NCBI RefSeq assembly: GCF_900186865.1
Contig: NZ_LT906480.1
Location: forward strand, 4,792,001 to 4,856,000
Origin: Stenotrophomonas maltophilia
Lineage (GTDB): Bacteria; Pseudomonadota; Gammaproteobacteria; Xanthomonadales; Xanthomonadaceae
Direction of reading: 5' to 3'
DNA: 64,000 nt
Made by a program: the position numbers and the translations under genes. The notes below the pieces were generated by a model, which was not told the DNA's origin, made no database searches, and saw only the letters and a program-made list of their open reading frames with translations. Positions 50,342-59,107 of the stretch are shown here, piece by piece (the stretch's first letter is position 1; every line of letters starts with the position of its first letter).

Positions 50342-51878
50342 ACAGCTCCCAACGTTGCGCGCGGATCTCCACCAGCAGTTCCCGCAGTTCGCGATCCAGC
50401 GCGCGGTCTTCCTCGACCAGGGCGATGCGTTGCCCCAGGTCGGCGTACATGTCGGCCAGACTGCCATGCAGCTGCGCATTCAGGCCAACCCGTTCACGCA
50501 GGGCCAGGCCCTGGCGCGCGGCGATCAGCATTGCCGCCACCACCTGTTCGGTCAGCTCGATCACGCGCAGGCAGTCGCGCGCGGCGATGGTGCCCATGCT
50601 GACCTTGTCCTGGTTGTGGCATTCGGTGGAACGCGAGAACACGCTGGCCGGCATGGTCTGCTTCAGCGCTTCGGCAGTCCAGGCCGACACGCTGATCTGC
50701 AGTGCCTTCAGGCCATGGTTGATGGCCGCGCGCGGACCGGTGGCCGCCGACAGGTTGGCCGGCAGGCCATGGTTGTAACGGGCGTCCACCACCAGCGCCA
50801 GCTGCCGGTCGAGCAGATCGGCAACGTTGGCCACGGTGTTCTTCAGGGTGTCCATCGCCAGCGCGATGTGGCCCCCGTAGAAGTGGCCGCCATGCAGGAT
50901 GCGCTCGCCGTCGGCGTCGATCAGCGGGTTGTCGTTGGCGCTGTTCAGTTCGGTCTCGATCAGCTGGCGCAGGAACGGCAGGCTGTCCTCCAGCACGCCG
51001 ATCACATGCGGTGCGCAGCGCAGCGAGTAGCGATCCTGCAGGCGCTGTTCATTGCGCGGCGGGCGCTCGCTGTGCAGGTCGCTGCGCAGGCGCGCGGCGA
51101 TGCGGCCCTGGCCCGGGTGCGGCTTGGCGGCGAACAGGGTTTCGTCGAAGTGGTGCGCGTTGCCGTCGCTGGCCAGCACGTTGAACGCGGTCAGGCGCGT
51201 AGCCATGCGTGCCAGGTAGTCGGCGCGCTGCCAGGCCAGGCAGGCCAGGCCGGTCATCACCGCGGTGCCGTTCATGATCGCCAGGCCTTCCTTCGGCCGC
51301 AGCTTCAGCGGGGTCATGCCGATCTTCGCCAGCACGTCCGCCGCCGGCTGCACGCGGCCGTCGTGCAGTACCTCGCGCTCGCCGCACAGCACCGCCGCCA
51401 CGTATGACAGCGGCGTCAGGTCGCCACTGGCACCGACCGAGCCTTCGGCCGGAATCATCGGCAGCACGTCGTGCTGCAGCAGCGTGGCCAGGCCTTCCAG
51501 CAGCGGCAGGCTTACACCGGACATGCCGCGCACCAGAGAGGCCAGGCGCGCCGCCAGCACCGCACGGGTCTCGACCGGGTCCAGGTAACGGCCCAGGCCG
51601 CAGCCATGGTAGGTGTACAGGTGGTGCGGCAGTTCAGCCACCAGTGCCGGTGGGATGTTCACCGTGCACGAATCGCCATAGCCGGTGGTCACACCGTAGA
51701 TCACGCCATCCTCGCGCAGCAGGCGGTCGAGGAAGTCGGCACCACGCTGGATGTGGGCGCGGAACGCCGGCGCGTCGCTCAGTGCGGCCTCGCACTGGCG
51801 CTGGGCCAGGGCAACCACGTCTTCGATGGTCAACGGTGCATCGCCAAAGCGGCACGCGGGTACGGCGTCAGTCGTCAT
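50328..51878 (-). CDS. aromatic amino acid ammonia-lyase (MIO enzyme)
   Basis: A lyase of 516 residues of the HAL/PAL/TAL family. The Ala-Ser-Gly triad that cyclises to the MIO cofactor is at 150-152 (GSVGASGDLTPLSYVA). The essential tyrosine is in IYGVTTGYGDS (about 61). NSANDNPLID and the late HNQDKVSMGTIAARD are conserved. The residues that set substrate choice read PHHLYTYHGCGLG (about 84-96), unlike histidinases of the hut pathway. No hut genes are nearby, so this enzyme probably makes a cinnamate or coumarate-type aryl starter for the polyene. Xanthomonadin loci instead use chorismate-derived 3-hydroxybenzoate. Confidence 0.9.
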   Translation of the reverse strand: MTTDAVPACRFGDAPLTIEDVVALAQRQCEAALSDAPAFRAHIQRGADFLDRLLREDGVIYGVTTGYGDSCTVNIPPALVAELPHHLYTYHGCGLGRYLDPVETRAVLAARLASLVRGMSGVSLPLLEGLATLLQHDVLPMIPAEGSVGASGDLTPLSYVAAVLCGEREVLHDGRVQPAADVLAKIGMTPLKLRPKEGLAIMNGTAVMTGLACLAWQRADYLARMATRLTAFNVLASDGNAHHFDETLFAAKPHPGQGRIAARLRSDLHSERPPRNEQRLQDRYSLRCAPHVIGVLEDSLPFLRQLIETELNSANDNPLIDADGERILHGGHFYGGHIALAMDTLKNTVANVADLLDRQLALVVDARYNHGLPANLSAATGPRAAINHGLKALQISVSAWTAEALKQTMPASVFSRSTECHNQDKVSMGTIAARDCLRVIELTEQVVAAMLIAARQGLALRERVGLNAQLHGSLADMYADLGQRIALVEEDRALDRELRELLVEIRAQRWELYAGE

Positions 51879-52809
51879 GCGGAGCCTGATCCCAGAAGGG
51901 GAAGAAATTGAACCAGTCCAACGGGGACTGGATGACCTGGAGTTCCAGCCAGCGCGCGAAGCGCTGTGCCTGTTCGGCCAGTGCCGCATCGCGTGAGCCG
52001 CGCGGCAGCACGATGCGTTCGGCGAACTGTTCGAATGCCACGCGGTAGCCCTCGCCCTGGTGCAGGCAGGCCATTGTGTAGACCGGGCAGCCCAGTGCGG
52101 CGGCGAGCACATAGGCACCGATCGGGAACGGGGCGCGGTGGCCAAGGAAATCGGCGGTGACGCTGCGTCCGCCCTGCACCGGCGTGCGGTCGCCGACGAT
52201 GGCGACGAAGCCCCCCGCCGCGACGCGCTCGGCCAGCATCACTGCCGTGGCCGGGCCCATTTCGGTTACCTGCACCAGTTCCACCGCCGCCAGCGGGTCC
52301 AGCCGTTGCAGCAGGCGGTTGAAGCGCTGCGCATGCGCGGTGTGCACCAGCACGGTGATGCGGAACCCCGGCACCTGTTCGGCCAGCACCTGGCACAGTT
52401 CCAGGCAGCCGATGTGCGCGGTCAGGATCAGCCCGCCTTCGCGGCGCGCGATCTTGTCCAGCACCAGGTCGCGATGCAGGTGGATGCGTTCGGCCGGATA
52501 GCGCCCGCCCAGGCCGAGGATCTTGTCCAGCATCGTGTCGGCGAAGGCGAAGAAGTGGCGCAGGCTGTCGCGCCGGGTCGGCGCACGGCCCAGCACACCG
52601 CTGTGTGCCTGCAGGCGCTGCAGGTACTGCATGGAGGCCTGGCGGCCGACGCGGTTGCCCAGCCAGTGGCAGGCCACCACCGGCCACACGCACAGACGGA
52701 ACGGCCAGCGCCCGAACCAGCGGTGCACCCAGCACAGGAACAACACGCCGGCCACCGACGTCGATTCGCCGATGTCGGCCCAGTGCGGAGCGCCCTGCGC
52801 GGCCGCCAT
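51868..52809 (-). CDS. LpxL/HtrB-like acyltransferase
   Basis: A protein of 313 residues of the lysophospholipid acyltransferase group related to lipid A late acyltransferases. The first half carries a hydrophobic amphipathic stretch (FGRWPFRLCVWPVVACHWLG). The catalytic motif is ILTAHIGCLELCQVL (H with a distal acid; cf. HxxxxE), and GDRTPVQGGRSVTADFLGHRAPFP follows near 225. It should work at the inner membrane. In aryl-polyene clusters this type is thought to acylate or attach the polyene to its lipid or sugar anchor. The start at 52809 follows the glycosyltransferase stop by one base. Confidence 0.88.
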   Translation of the reverse strand: MAAAQGAPHWADIGESTSVAGVLFLCWVHRWFGRWPFRLCVWPVVACHWLGNRVGRQASMQYLQRLQAHSGVLGRAPTRRDSLRHFFAFADTMLDKILGLGGRYPAERIHLHRDLVLDKIARREGGLILTAHIGCLELCQVLAEQVPGFRITVLVHTAHAQRFNRLLQRLDPLAAVELVQVTEMGPATAVMLAERVAAGGFVAIVGDRTPVQGGRSVTADFLGHRAPFPIGAYVLAAALGCPVYTMACLHQGEGYRVAFEQFAERIVLPRGSRDAALAEQAQRFARWLELQVIQSPLDWFNFFPFWDQAPHDD

Positions 52810-52810
52810 C

Positions 52811-53581
52811 TCAGCGCTGCCCCCGCAGGCGGCGCCACAGCAGGCGCGGTGCGCGCCAGAGCATGCCGAAGAACAGGCGGGTATGCATGCGGCTGATGCG
52901 CACGTTGTCGCGCCACACATCGAAGTGCGACACGCCATCGGCGGGATAGGTCACCCGCGTGGCCAGGTGCTCGACCGGCAGCTGTCGCCAGTACAGGCGC
53001 ACCATCACCTCGGTATCGAAATCCATGCGGCGGCCGATGGTCTCTTCACCGACCAGGCGCAGCACCGGCGGCAGCGGATACACGCGGAAGCCGCACATGG
53101 TGTCGCGCAGGTGCAGCGACAGTGTGTTGATCCAGACCCAGATGTGGGTCGCGTAGCGGCCATACAGGCGCGCCTTGGGAACACTGGCGTCGTAGGCCGG
53201 AATGCCGCAGATCACCGCACCCGGGTGCGCACGCGCCGCCTCGACGAAACGCGGCAGGTCGGCGGTATCGTGCTGGCCGTCGGCATCGATCTGCAGCACG
53301 TGGCTGTAGCCACGCGCAGCGGCCTCGGCAAAACCGGCCAGCATCGCCCCACCCTTGCCCTGGTTGATGTCCAGGCGCAGCAGGTCGACGCCCTGGCGCT
53401 GTGCCAGCGAACGCAGCACCGTCGCGCACGCTTCATGCGAGCCATCGTCGACCAGCAGGCACGGCAGCCCGGCGGCCTGCACGCCGTCGACCACCGCCCC
53501 GATGGCGTGCTCGTGGTCGTAGACGGGAATCACCACCAGTGGCGCGAACGCGGCACCGGCAACGGCCGGATCAGTCCGCAT
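52811..53581 (-). CDS. family 2 glycosyltransferase
   Basis: A GT2 enzyme of 256 residues. N-terminal VVIPVYDHEHAIGAVVDGV, LLVDDGSHEAC, the LDINQGKGGAMLAGF segment and the metal-binding DxD in LQIDADGQHD (about 97) match the dolichyl-phosphate-mannose-synthase/polyprenyl branch. No membrane helices are present at the C-terminus. It probably adds the sugar that links the polyene to a lipid anchor, a step known for xanthomonadin-like products. It overlaps the ligase-dehydratase gene by 11 bases. Confidence 0.9.
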   Translation of the reverse strand: MRTDPAVAGAAFAPLVVIPVYDHEHAIGAVVDGVQAAGLPCLLVDDGSHEACATVLRSLAQRQGVDLLRLDINQGKGGAMLAGFAEAAARGYSHVLQIDADGQHDTADLPRFVEAARAHPGAVICGIPAYDASVPKARLYGRYATHIWVWINTLSLHLRDTMCGFRVYPLPPVLRLVGEETIGRRMDFDTEVMVRLYWRQLPVEHLATRVTYPADGVSHFDVWRDNVRISRMHTRLFFGMLWRAPRLLWRRLRGQR

Positions 53582-55256
53582 CTGCGAAAACCACCTTGCC
53601 GCTGGCATGCACACCGTGGCTGGAGGTGTAGCGGAAGGCCAGCACATTGCGCGTGGCATCCCAGTCCAGCTGCAGGGTCAGCTCATCGCCCGGGCGGGCC
53701 ACGTGCTGGAACTTCACCGCATCCATGCGCAGGAATCCGGCCGGCATGCTGAACGCCTGGCGGCCAAAACGCACGGCCCAGTCCAGCTGCGCCACGCCGG
53801 GCAGGATCGCCGCCTGCGGGAAGTGGCCCTGGAACGGCCGCAGCGCCGGGTCGAGGGTCATGCGCAACGTAGCGCTGGCAGCATCGCGGTGATCCCAGAC
53901 CGGCACCGGCATGAGCGGCTGGAACAGCGCCGCCAGTGCCGCCTGGGTGACCTTGCCCTGTGCATTGATCGGCAGCGCCTTCACCAGGCGCCAGCGGCGC
54001 GGCCGGGTGACCGCGTCATGCGCCTGTGCCAGGCGCGCGCCAAGGCGCTGGCCCAGCGCGCGGCGCGCGGCGTCACCGCCCTCCAGCAGCGCCAGGCTGG
54101 CCGGTACCACCACCGCTGCCAGCTGCTCACGCTGTCCCGGCAGGACCAGCACTCTCACATCGTCCACTTCGGTGTCTTCGCGCAGCGCGCGTTCCAGCGC
54201 ATCCAGCGAAACGCGGCGCTCCTCGATCTTGACGATGCGGTCGGCGCGGCCCAGCAGGCGGAAGCGGCCATCGGCCAGGGCTTCGACACGGTCCTGGGTG
54301 CGCCACCAGTCGAGGGTTTCCAGATGCGCCGAGGCGACGGCCAGGCAGCCATCCTCGATGCGCCACTGCACGCCCGGCAACGGTTGCCACGGTGGCAGGT
54401 CGGTATCCCAGCGGCGCCAGGCGATACCACCGGTTTCGCTGCTGCCGTAAACCTCGGTCGGTGCCACGCCCAGCCATTGCCGTACCTGGCGTGCGGCTTC
54501 TTCGGGCAGCGGGCCACCGGAGGAGAACACCGCGCGCAGGCGGCCGTGCAGGCTGGCCCAGTCGAGCTGCTCGGGCAGGCGCTTGAGGTGGGCTGGCGTC
54601 GCCACCAGCACCGTGTCGGTACCGGCCAGCGCGCCCACCAGGTCTTCGTGGAAGAACCGGCGCGGATGGATCAGGCGGCCGGCGGCCAGCGGCCACAGCA
54701 CCCGGAACAGCAGGCCGTAGATGTGCTGGTGGGACACCGTGCCATGCACCTGCACGCCTTCCAGCTGCGCGCCGAACGCAGCCTGCAGCGCATCCACCTC
54801 GCGCGCCAGCTGGTCCATGCGCTTGTTGATCGCACTGGGCTGGCCCGTGCTGCCGGAGGTGAACACGCACAGCTCGCAGGCGCGCTCGTCCAGCACCTGC
54901 AGTTCGCCGTCCACGCCAACGGTGGGGGCAACCAGCGCTCGGTAGTCGGCGGAAACATCGCCGGCGAAACCGCTCACCTGTGGCCGCAGCGCCTGCAGCG
55001 TGGCCGGCAGGTTGTCGGCAGCCAGGAACACCCGCTTGCCGGCATGCCAGGCGCCGAACAGCGCAGCAGCGAAGGCCACCGCCTCATCGAAGTACAGGGC
55101 CCAGTCACGGCCATCGGCAGCAGCAAAGGCCGCACGCCAGGCCAGCACCCGCTGGCGGAAGCGGGCATGGTCGATCACCTCGCCATCGCACACGCCGATG
55201 CTGCGCTGCGGCTGCGGGTCCACCAGCAGCCGGTCCAGGGCAATCCACTCAGCCAT
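53571..55256 (-). CDS. acyl-activating ligase fused to a hotdog dehydratase
   Basis: A two-domain protein of 561 residues. Residues 1 to about 440 form an AMP-dependent synthetase: P-loop VFTSGSTGQPSAINK at 131-145, the SETGG segment YGSSETGGIAWRR, GRADRIVKIEERRVSLD and the lysine loop ALPINAQGKVTQ. From about 450 a FabA/FabZ-like hotdog follows, with FQGHFPQAAILPGVAQLDW carrying the dehydratase histidine. In other aryl-polyene clusters the ligase (ApeH type) and dehydratase (ApeI type) are usually separate genes. The ligase loads the aryl acid on an ACP and the hotdog dehydrates chain intermediates. The fused order implies channeling between them (inference). Confidence 0.9.
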   Translation of the reverse strand: MAEWIALDRLLVDPQPQRSIGVCDGEVIDHARFRQRVLAWRAAFAAADGRDWALYFDEAVAFAAALFGAWHAGKRVFLAADNLPATLQALRPQVSGFAGDVSADYRALVAPTVGVDGELQVLDERACELCVFTSGSTGQPSAINKRMDQLAREVDALQAAFGAQLEGVQVHGTVSHQHIYGLLFRVLWPLAAGRLIHPRRFFHEDLVGALAGTDTVLVATPAHLKRLPEQLDWASLHGRLRAVFSSGGPLPEEAARQVRQWLGVAPTEVYGSSETGGIAWRRWDTDLPPWQPLPGVQWRIEDGCLAVASAHLETLDWWRTQDRVEALADGRFRLLGRADRIVKIEERRVSLDALERALREDTEVDDVRVLVLPGQREQLAAVVVPASLALLEGGDAARRALGQRLGARLAQAHDAVTRPRRWRLVKALPINAQGKVTQAALAALFQPLMPVPVWDHRDAASATLRMTLDPALRPFQGHFPQAAILPGVAQLDWAVRFGRQAFSMPAGFLRMDAVKFQHVARPGDELTLQLDWDATRNVLAFRYTSSHGVHASGKVVFADAD

Positions 55257-55800
55257 GCGCGTGCGCTGCCTTGACCCGACGCCGCACCAGCCACTCACCT
55301 GCAAACAACACGCCCATCATCACGTACGCCAACAATCCGTTGTAGAGCATCCAGACCCGGTCCGACGCGTAAAGCGCGGTCAGCAGGGCCAGGCTGCCGT
55401 TGAGAACGAAGAAGCCACACCACACCTGGGTGACGCGGCGGGTATAGGCCACCGCGAACGCCGGCAGGTCCGGCTCCTGCAACCGCGCCAGGCGTTCCAC
55501 CAGCGGCGGGCCGAAGCGCAGGCTGGTGCCGAACACCGCCAGCATCACCATGTTGACCAGCGCCGGATACAGCTTCAGCGGCAGGGCCTGGTTCAGCACG
55601 GTGGCCAACACGGCCAGCAGGCCGGTTCCCGCGGCGGCGGCCCACCACAGCGGCTGGCGCGTACTCAGCGCACGCAGCAGGGCCAGGGTGAACAGCAGCA
55701 GCGACAGCCAGCGTGGCTCGAAACGGCCCATCGCCAGGTACACCAGCACCGGGTAGGCCAGCGAGATCGCAGCCACCACGACCGTGCGTGCGCGTGCCAT
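55249..55800 (-). CDS. COG4648-type membrane protein
   Basis: An integral membrane protein of 183 residues with five to six helices (VVVAAISLAYPVLVYLAMG, LLLFTLALLRALST, WWAAAAGTGLLAVLATVL, VNMVMLAVFGTSL, VWCGFFVLNGSLALLTALY). COG4648 proteins are constant members of xanthomonadin and aryl-polyene loci with no assigned activity. It lies between the ACP and ligase genes and overlaps the latter by eight bases. Start at 55800. Confidence 0.88.
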   Translation of the reverse strand: MARARTVVVAAISLAYPVLVYLAMGRFEPRWLSLLLFTLALLRALSTRQPLWWAAAAGTGLLAVLATVLNQALPLKLYPALVNMVMLAVFGTSLRFGPPLVERLARLQEPDLPAFAVAYTRRVTQVWCGFFVLNGSLALLTALYASDRVWMLYNGLLAYVMMGVLFAGEWLVRRRVKAAHAHG

Positions 55801-55822
55801 GGCGGAGCCGCCGGCGCTGCGG

Positions 55823-56080
55823 TCAGGCGGCTGCCTGGTCCGGCAGCAACCCATGCACGACATCGACGATGTCCTGCACGGTGCGCACGGCCTTGAACGC
55901 TTCCGGCTGCAGGTTGCGGCCCAGCAGCGGCTTGAGCTGCACGATCAGGTCGACCGCATCGATGCTGTCGATATCCAGGTCGTCGTACAGGCGTGCCTCG
56001 GGGGTGATCCGGGCGGTTTCGATCTCGAAGCTGTCGGTCAGGATGCTGACGATGCGTTCGAACAGTTCATTCTTGGTCAT
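55823..56080 (-). CDS. acyl carrier protein, second of pair
   Basis: An acidic carrier protein of 85 residues. The phosphopantetheine serine is in DIDSIDAVDL (about residue 39). It carries starter or growing polyene chains. A twin carrier gene lies 17 bases upstream on the same strand, as in other aryl-polyene clusters where one ACP loads the aryl starter and the other the extenders. Confidence 0.95.
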   Translation of the reverse strand: MTKNELFERIVSILTDSFEIETARITPEARLYDDLDIDSIDAVDLIVQLKPLLGRNLQPEAFKAVRTVQDIVDVVHGLLPDQAAA

Positions 56081-56097
56081 GGCAATTCCTGGCGCCG

Positions 56098-56355
56098 TTA
56101 CGACTGGCGGGCGGCGACGAACTCGCCGAGCGCGCGCACGCTGGAGAAATGGCGACGGGTTTCTTCCGAATCGGCCGAGAGGCTGACACCGTACTTCTTC
56201 TGCAGCGCCAGGCCCAACTCCAGCGCGTCGATCGAATCCAGGCCGAGGCCCTCGACGAACAGCGGCGCGGTCGGATCGATGTCCTCCGGCGTGATGTCCT
56301 CCAGCGAAAGGGAGGAAATGATCAATTCCTTGATCTCGTGCTCAAGTGCTTGCAC
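56098..56355 (-). CDS. acyl carrier protein, first of pair
   Basis: A carrier protein of 85 residues starting with GTG 56355 (VQALEHEIKELIISSLSLEDI). The attachment serine is in GLDSIDALELGL (about residue 39). The start overlaps the acyltransferase end by 14 bases. The long upstream in-frame extension overlaps that gene fully and is not real. It pairs with the following ACP gene. Confidence 0.93.
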   Translation of the reverse strand: MQALEHEIKELIISSLSLEDITPEDIDPTAPLFVEGLGLDSIDALELGLALQKKYGVSLSADSEETRRHFSSVRALGEFVAARQS

Positions 56356-57139
56356 GGGGCGGCTCTCCAGACAGGTCGAAATAACGAGAAAGGTGCTCGG
56401 TAACGCGGCGTGCCGCCAAGGCATCCCCCCTTGGCGAGTCGTCTTCGGCCAAGAAAGGCGCGATCGGGATATCTTCGCCGATCTGCAGCCGAACGTGAAA
56501 GCGACGTGAGGGGACACGATACCACTTCTGTCCCTTGGTCAGGGTTGGCGGGCTGCAGGTGATCCGCACCGGGGTGACGTCGATGCGGCCCCGTACGGCG
56601 ATGTTGGCGGCCCCGCGCTGCAGGCGCGGCGGCTGCCCGGGCACGCTGCGGGTGCCCTCCGGGAAGATGACCAGGGTGCCGCCGGCATGCACCGCGGCCA
56701 CGCAGTCATCGACCAGGCCGGCGCCATCGTCATTGGAAATGTAGCCGGCGGCCCGTACCGGACCGCGCATGAACGGGTTGCAGGCCACGGCCCGCTTGAC
56801 CACGCAGTCGGCGTTGGGAAGCAGCGAGATCAGGCAGACCACGTCGATCAGGGTCGGGTGGTTGGCCAGCACCAGCAGGCCGTCACGCTGCAGGCGTTCA
56901 CCGCCCTCGATCTCGTAGGTCATCACCCCCAGCCCGCGCATCAGCCGCAGATGGCTGGCGAACGCGACCTGGACCACGCGCCGGGCGCGCCGGCGACGGG
57001 CCACCGGGTCCCGCATCAGCAGCAGTACCGGCATCACCAGGACGCCGAGCAGCAGCCCGCCCAGGCCAAACGCAACAAAGCTCAGGCCGGTGCCAAACAC
57101 CCGCCAGGCGTGGTCGAGGCGGCGCGGCAGCTCACTCAC
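56342..57139 (-). CDS. 1-acylglycerol-3-phosphate acyltransferase-like protein
   Basis: A PlsC-family acyltransferase of about 265 residues. N-terminal membrane helix (FGLGGLLLGVLVMPVLLLM), catalytic NHPTLIDVVC (H-x4-D, about 102-107) and FPEGTRSVPG (about 149) are intact. GTG 57139 gives an eight-base GTGAGTGA junction with the preceding stop; an ATG at 57166 would overlap more. It likely attaches an acyl or polyene chain to a glycerol or lipid headgroup. It is the second gene of the pigment operon. Confidence 0.88.
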   Translation of the reverse strand: MSELPRRLDHAWRVFGTGLSFVAFGLGGLLLGVLVMPVLLLMRDPVARRRRARRVVQVAFASHLRLMRGLGVMTYEIEGGERLQRDGLLVLANHPTLIDVVCLISLLPNADCVVKRAVACNPFMRGPVRAAGYISNDDGAGLVDDCVAAVHAGGTLVIFPEGTRSVPGQPPRLQRGAANIAVRGRIDVTPVRITCSPPTLTKGQKWYRVPSRRFHVRLQIGEDIPIAPFLAEDDSPRGDALAARRVTEHLSRYFDLSGEPPRAST

Positions 57140-57875
57140 GGCGGCCCCAGCGCCAGCGCTGGCCATGGGCCACGTGCTCCAGCGCTGGCGCGCCGGACAA
57201 CAGGAAGCGATGCAGGTCCAGCGCGTGCGGCAGCAGGCCGGGCACAGTGCTGGCCTGGCCGTCGGCCGGCTGCCACTGCAGCGCCAGCGTCGGCCGGCCC
57301 TCTGCTGGCGCGGTCAAACGCCAGCACCAGGCGAAGAACGGGTCGGGTTCGTCGGCGAACGTCGCGTAAACCTCCGGGAGCGGCGACTCGTAGACCACCA
57401 CCCGTACCTCGCGGGCGCCATCGGCCAGCAGGCCGACGGCCTCCAGGCACGCGGCTTCGACCGTTGCCTGGCCAGCAGCCAATGCCAGGTAGTTGCCGCG
57501 ATGGCCGCGGGCGATTGAATACAGCGCGGCGATCGCGTTGTGCACCGACAGGCCAAATCCGGTGGGCGACAACGGCTGGTCGCCGACCAGCGCCCCCAGC
57601 AGGTCCATCGAACGTGCGACGTCGCCATGGCGGCTGGCGAACACCAGCGGCACGTCGCTGTCGGCCCCCTGCCCGTCCTCGCACCAGCACGCGGTCTGGA
57701 TCGCCATGCGGCCCAACCGCTCGATGCGACGGCGTTGCATTGCCGGAACCTCTGCCAGTGCCGGCGTATCCCCGCCGTGCGGCAGGTACGGCGCTTCGGC
57801 CCAGCCCAGCCACTGGCTACGCTCGCTCAGGCCGGGCGCCCACGCGGCCCAGTCGACGATGGAGAATTCAATCAT
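57132..57875 (-). CDS. partial ketosynthase / chain-length-factor-like protein (first gene of operon)
   Basis: A protein of 247 residues matching only the N-terminal half of beta-ketoacyl synthases (ketoacyl-synt_2 type). It has VPLVFASRHGDVARSMDLL and the conserved LSVHNAIAALYSIARGHRG. It lacks the nucleophile cysteine and both active-site histidines, so it cannot condense. Proteins of this sort stand at the start of aryl-polyene operons and may be a truncated chain-length factor that partners a true ketosynthase. The start at 57875 defines the 5' end of an 18-gene block with no gap longer than about 60 bases. Confidence 0.88.
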   Translation of the reverse strand: MIEFSIVDWAAWAPGLSERSQWLGWAEAPYLPHGGDTPALAEVPAMQRRRIERLGRMAIQTACWCEDGQGADSDVPLVFASRHGDVARSMDLLGALVGDQPLSPTGFGLSVHNAIAALYSIARGHRGNYLALAAGQATVEAACLEAVGLLADGAREVRVVVYESPLPEVYATFADEPDPFFAWCWRLTAPAEGRPTLALQWQPADGQASTVPGLLPHALDLHRFLLSGAPALEHVAHGQRWRWGRRE

Positions 57876-58092
57876 TTAGCGTTGGTGCTTCAACGGGAGA
57901 ACGATAGGCACGAGCCATTACGGCGACGCGCGGCGGCCCCCCATTCCTGCAGCCGTGCGTCCGTCCAGGACGTCGCCGGCTGCCCCCCTGGCTGCCGGAA
58001 AGGAGCGCACGCTAGCACGTCCCGCCCGGGGTGTGCAGGTTTCACATTCCCCAACACGGGGCCCGGCACCGGCGGGCCCCGCCTTCAATCCA
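57876..58092. other. gap holding the pigment-operon promoter and the cydAB end
   Basis: A 217-base stretch. At 58057-58081 CGGGGCCCG pairs with CGGGCCCCG over a seven-base loop, a likely stop for the cydAB transcript although no T-run follows. The remainder must contain the promoter of the aryl-polyene operon; I see no clear operator palindrome in it. Confidence 0.45.
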
Positions 58093-59106
58093 TCAGTGGT
58101 AACCGGTGTCGGCGTGCACCTTGCCGCGGAACACCCGGTACGACCACGCCGTATAGCCGAGGATGACCGGCAGCAGAATGACCAGCCCGACCAGGGTGAA
58201 GCCCAGTGAGGAGGCCGGCGCGGCGGCCTGCCACAGGGTCATCGACGGCGGCAGCAGGTACGGCCACATGCCCAGCACCAGGCCAAGGAAACCAAGCACG
58301 AACAGCGCCAGGCTGAGCAGGAACGGCGGCAGGTCCCGGCGCGGATGGGTCGCACTGCGCCACAGCGCGGCGGCCACCGCCAGGGTCAACAGCGGCACCG
58401 GCGACAGCCACCAGAAGTTGCCGTCGCTGAACCAGCGGGCCATCAGCCGCGAATCGAGGAACGGCAGCCAGCTGCTGACCAGGCCCATCGCCGCGATCAC
58501 CGCCACCACCAGCGGCCGGGTCATCTGCCGCGCCAGCGCCTGCACGCGCCCTTCGGTCTTCAGGATCAGCCAGGTGCTGCCCAGCAGCGCATAGCCGGCC
58601 ACCAGCGCGGCGCCGGTCAGCATCGCGAACGGGCTGAACCAGGCAAACGGCCCGCCCTGATAGACACCGTCCACCAGTGGGATGCCCTGCACCAGGGTGC
58701 CGAGGATCACGCCCTGGGCAAACGTGGCCAGCAGCGAACCGAGGCCGAACGCCACGCTCCACAGCCGGCGCGAACGATGCGCCTTGAAGCGGAACTCGAA
58801 CGCCACGCCGCGGAAGACCAGCGCCACCACCAGCAGCAGCACCGGCAGGTACAGCGCCGACAGCAGCACCGCATACGCCTTCGGGAACGCCGCCAGCAGG
58901 CCGGCGCCACCCAGCACCAGCCAGGTCTCGTTGCCGTCCCAGATCGGCGCGGCGGTGTTCATCATCAGGTCCAACTGTTCCTCGTCCTCGGCGAACGGGG
59001 CGAGGATGCCGATGCCGAGCACGAAACCGTCCAGCACCACGTACATCAGCACGCCGAAGCCGATCACCGCGAACCACGCCACCGGCAGCCAGGTCATCAG
59101 GTCCAT
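58093..59106 (-). CDS. cydB: cytochrome bd-type quinol oxidase subunit II
   Basis: A membrane protein of 337 residues with about nine helices. The family signature GFGVLMYVVLDGFVLGIGIL is near the start, followed by MMNTAAPIWDGNETWLVLGG (typical CydB N-terminal loop). The end is the conserved YTAWSYRVFRGKV. With CydA it forms the quinol oxidase that reduces O2 without proton pumping. The ATG is one base after the cydA stop, so the pair is tightly coupled. No CydX or CydC/D gene is in the window. Confidence 0.95.
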   Translation of the reverse strand: MDLMTWLPVAWFAVIGFGVLMYVVLDGFVLGIGILAPFAEDEEQLDLMMNTAAPIWDGNETWLVLGGAGLLAAFPKAYAVLLSALYLPVLLLVVALVFRGVAFEFRFKAHRSRRLWSVAFGLGSLLATFAQGVILGTLVQGIPLVDGVYQGGPFAWFSPFAMLTGAALVAGYALLGSTWLILKTEGRVQALARQMTRPLVVAVIAAMGLVSSWLPFLDSRLMARWFSDGNFWWLSPVPLLTLAVAAALWRSATHPRRDLPPFLLSLALFVLGFLGLVLGMWPYLLPPSMTLWQAAAPASSLGFTLVGLVILLPVILGYTAWSYRVFRGKVHADTGYH

Positions 59107-59107
59107 G

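Noticed and set aside
50328..51878. Histidine ammonia-lyase of a hut operon
   Set aside because: The lyase is embedded in the aryl-polyene operon, no hutU/I/G genes are nearby and the selectivity loop differs.
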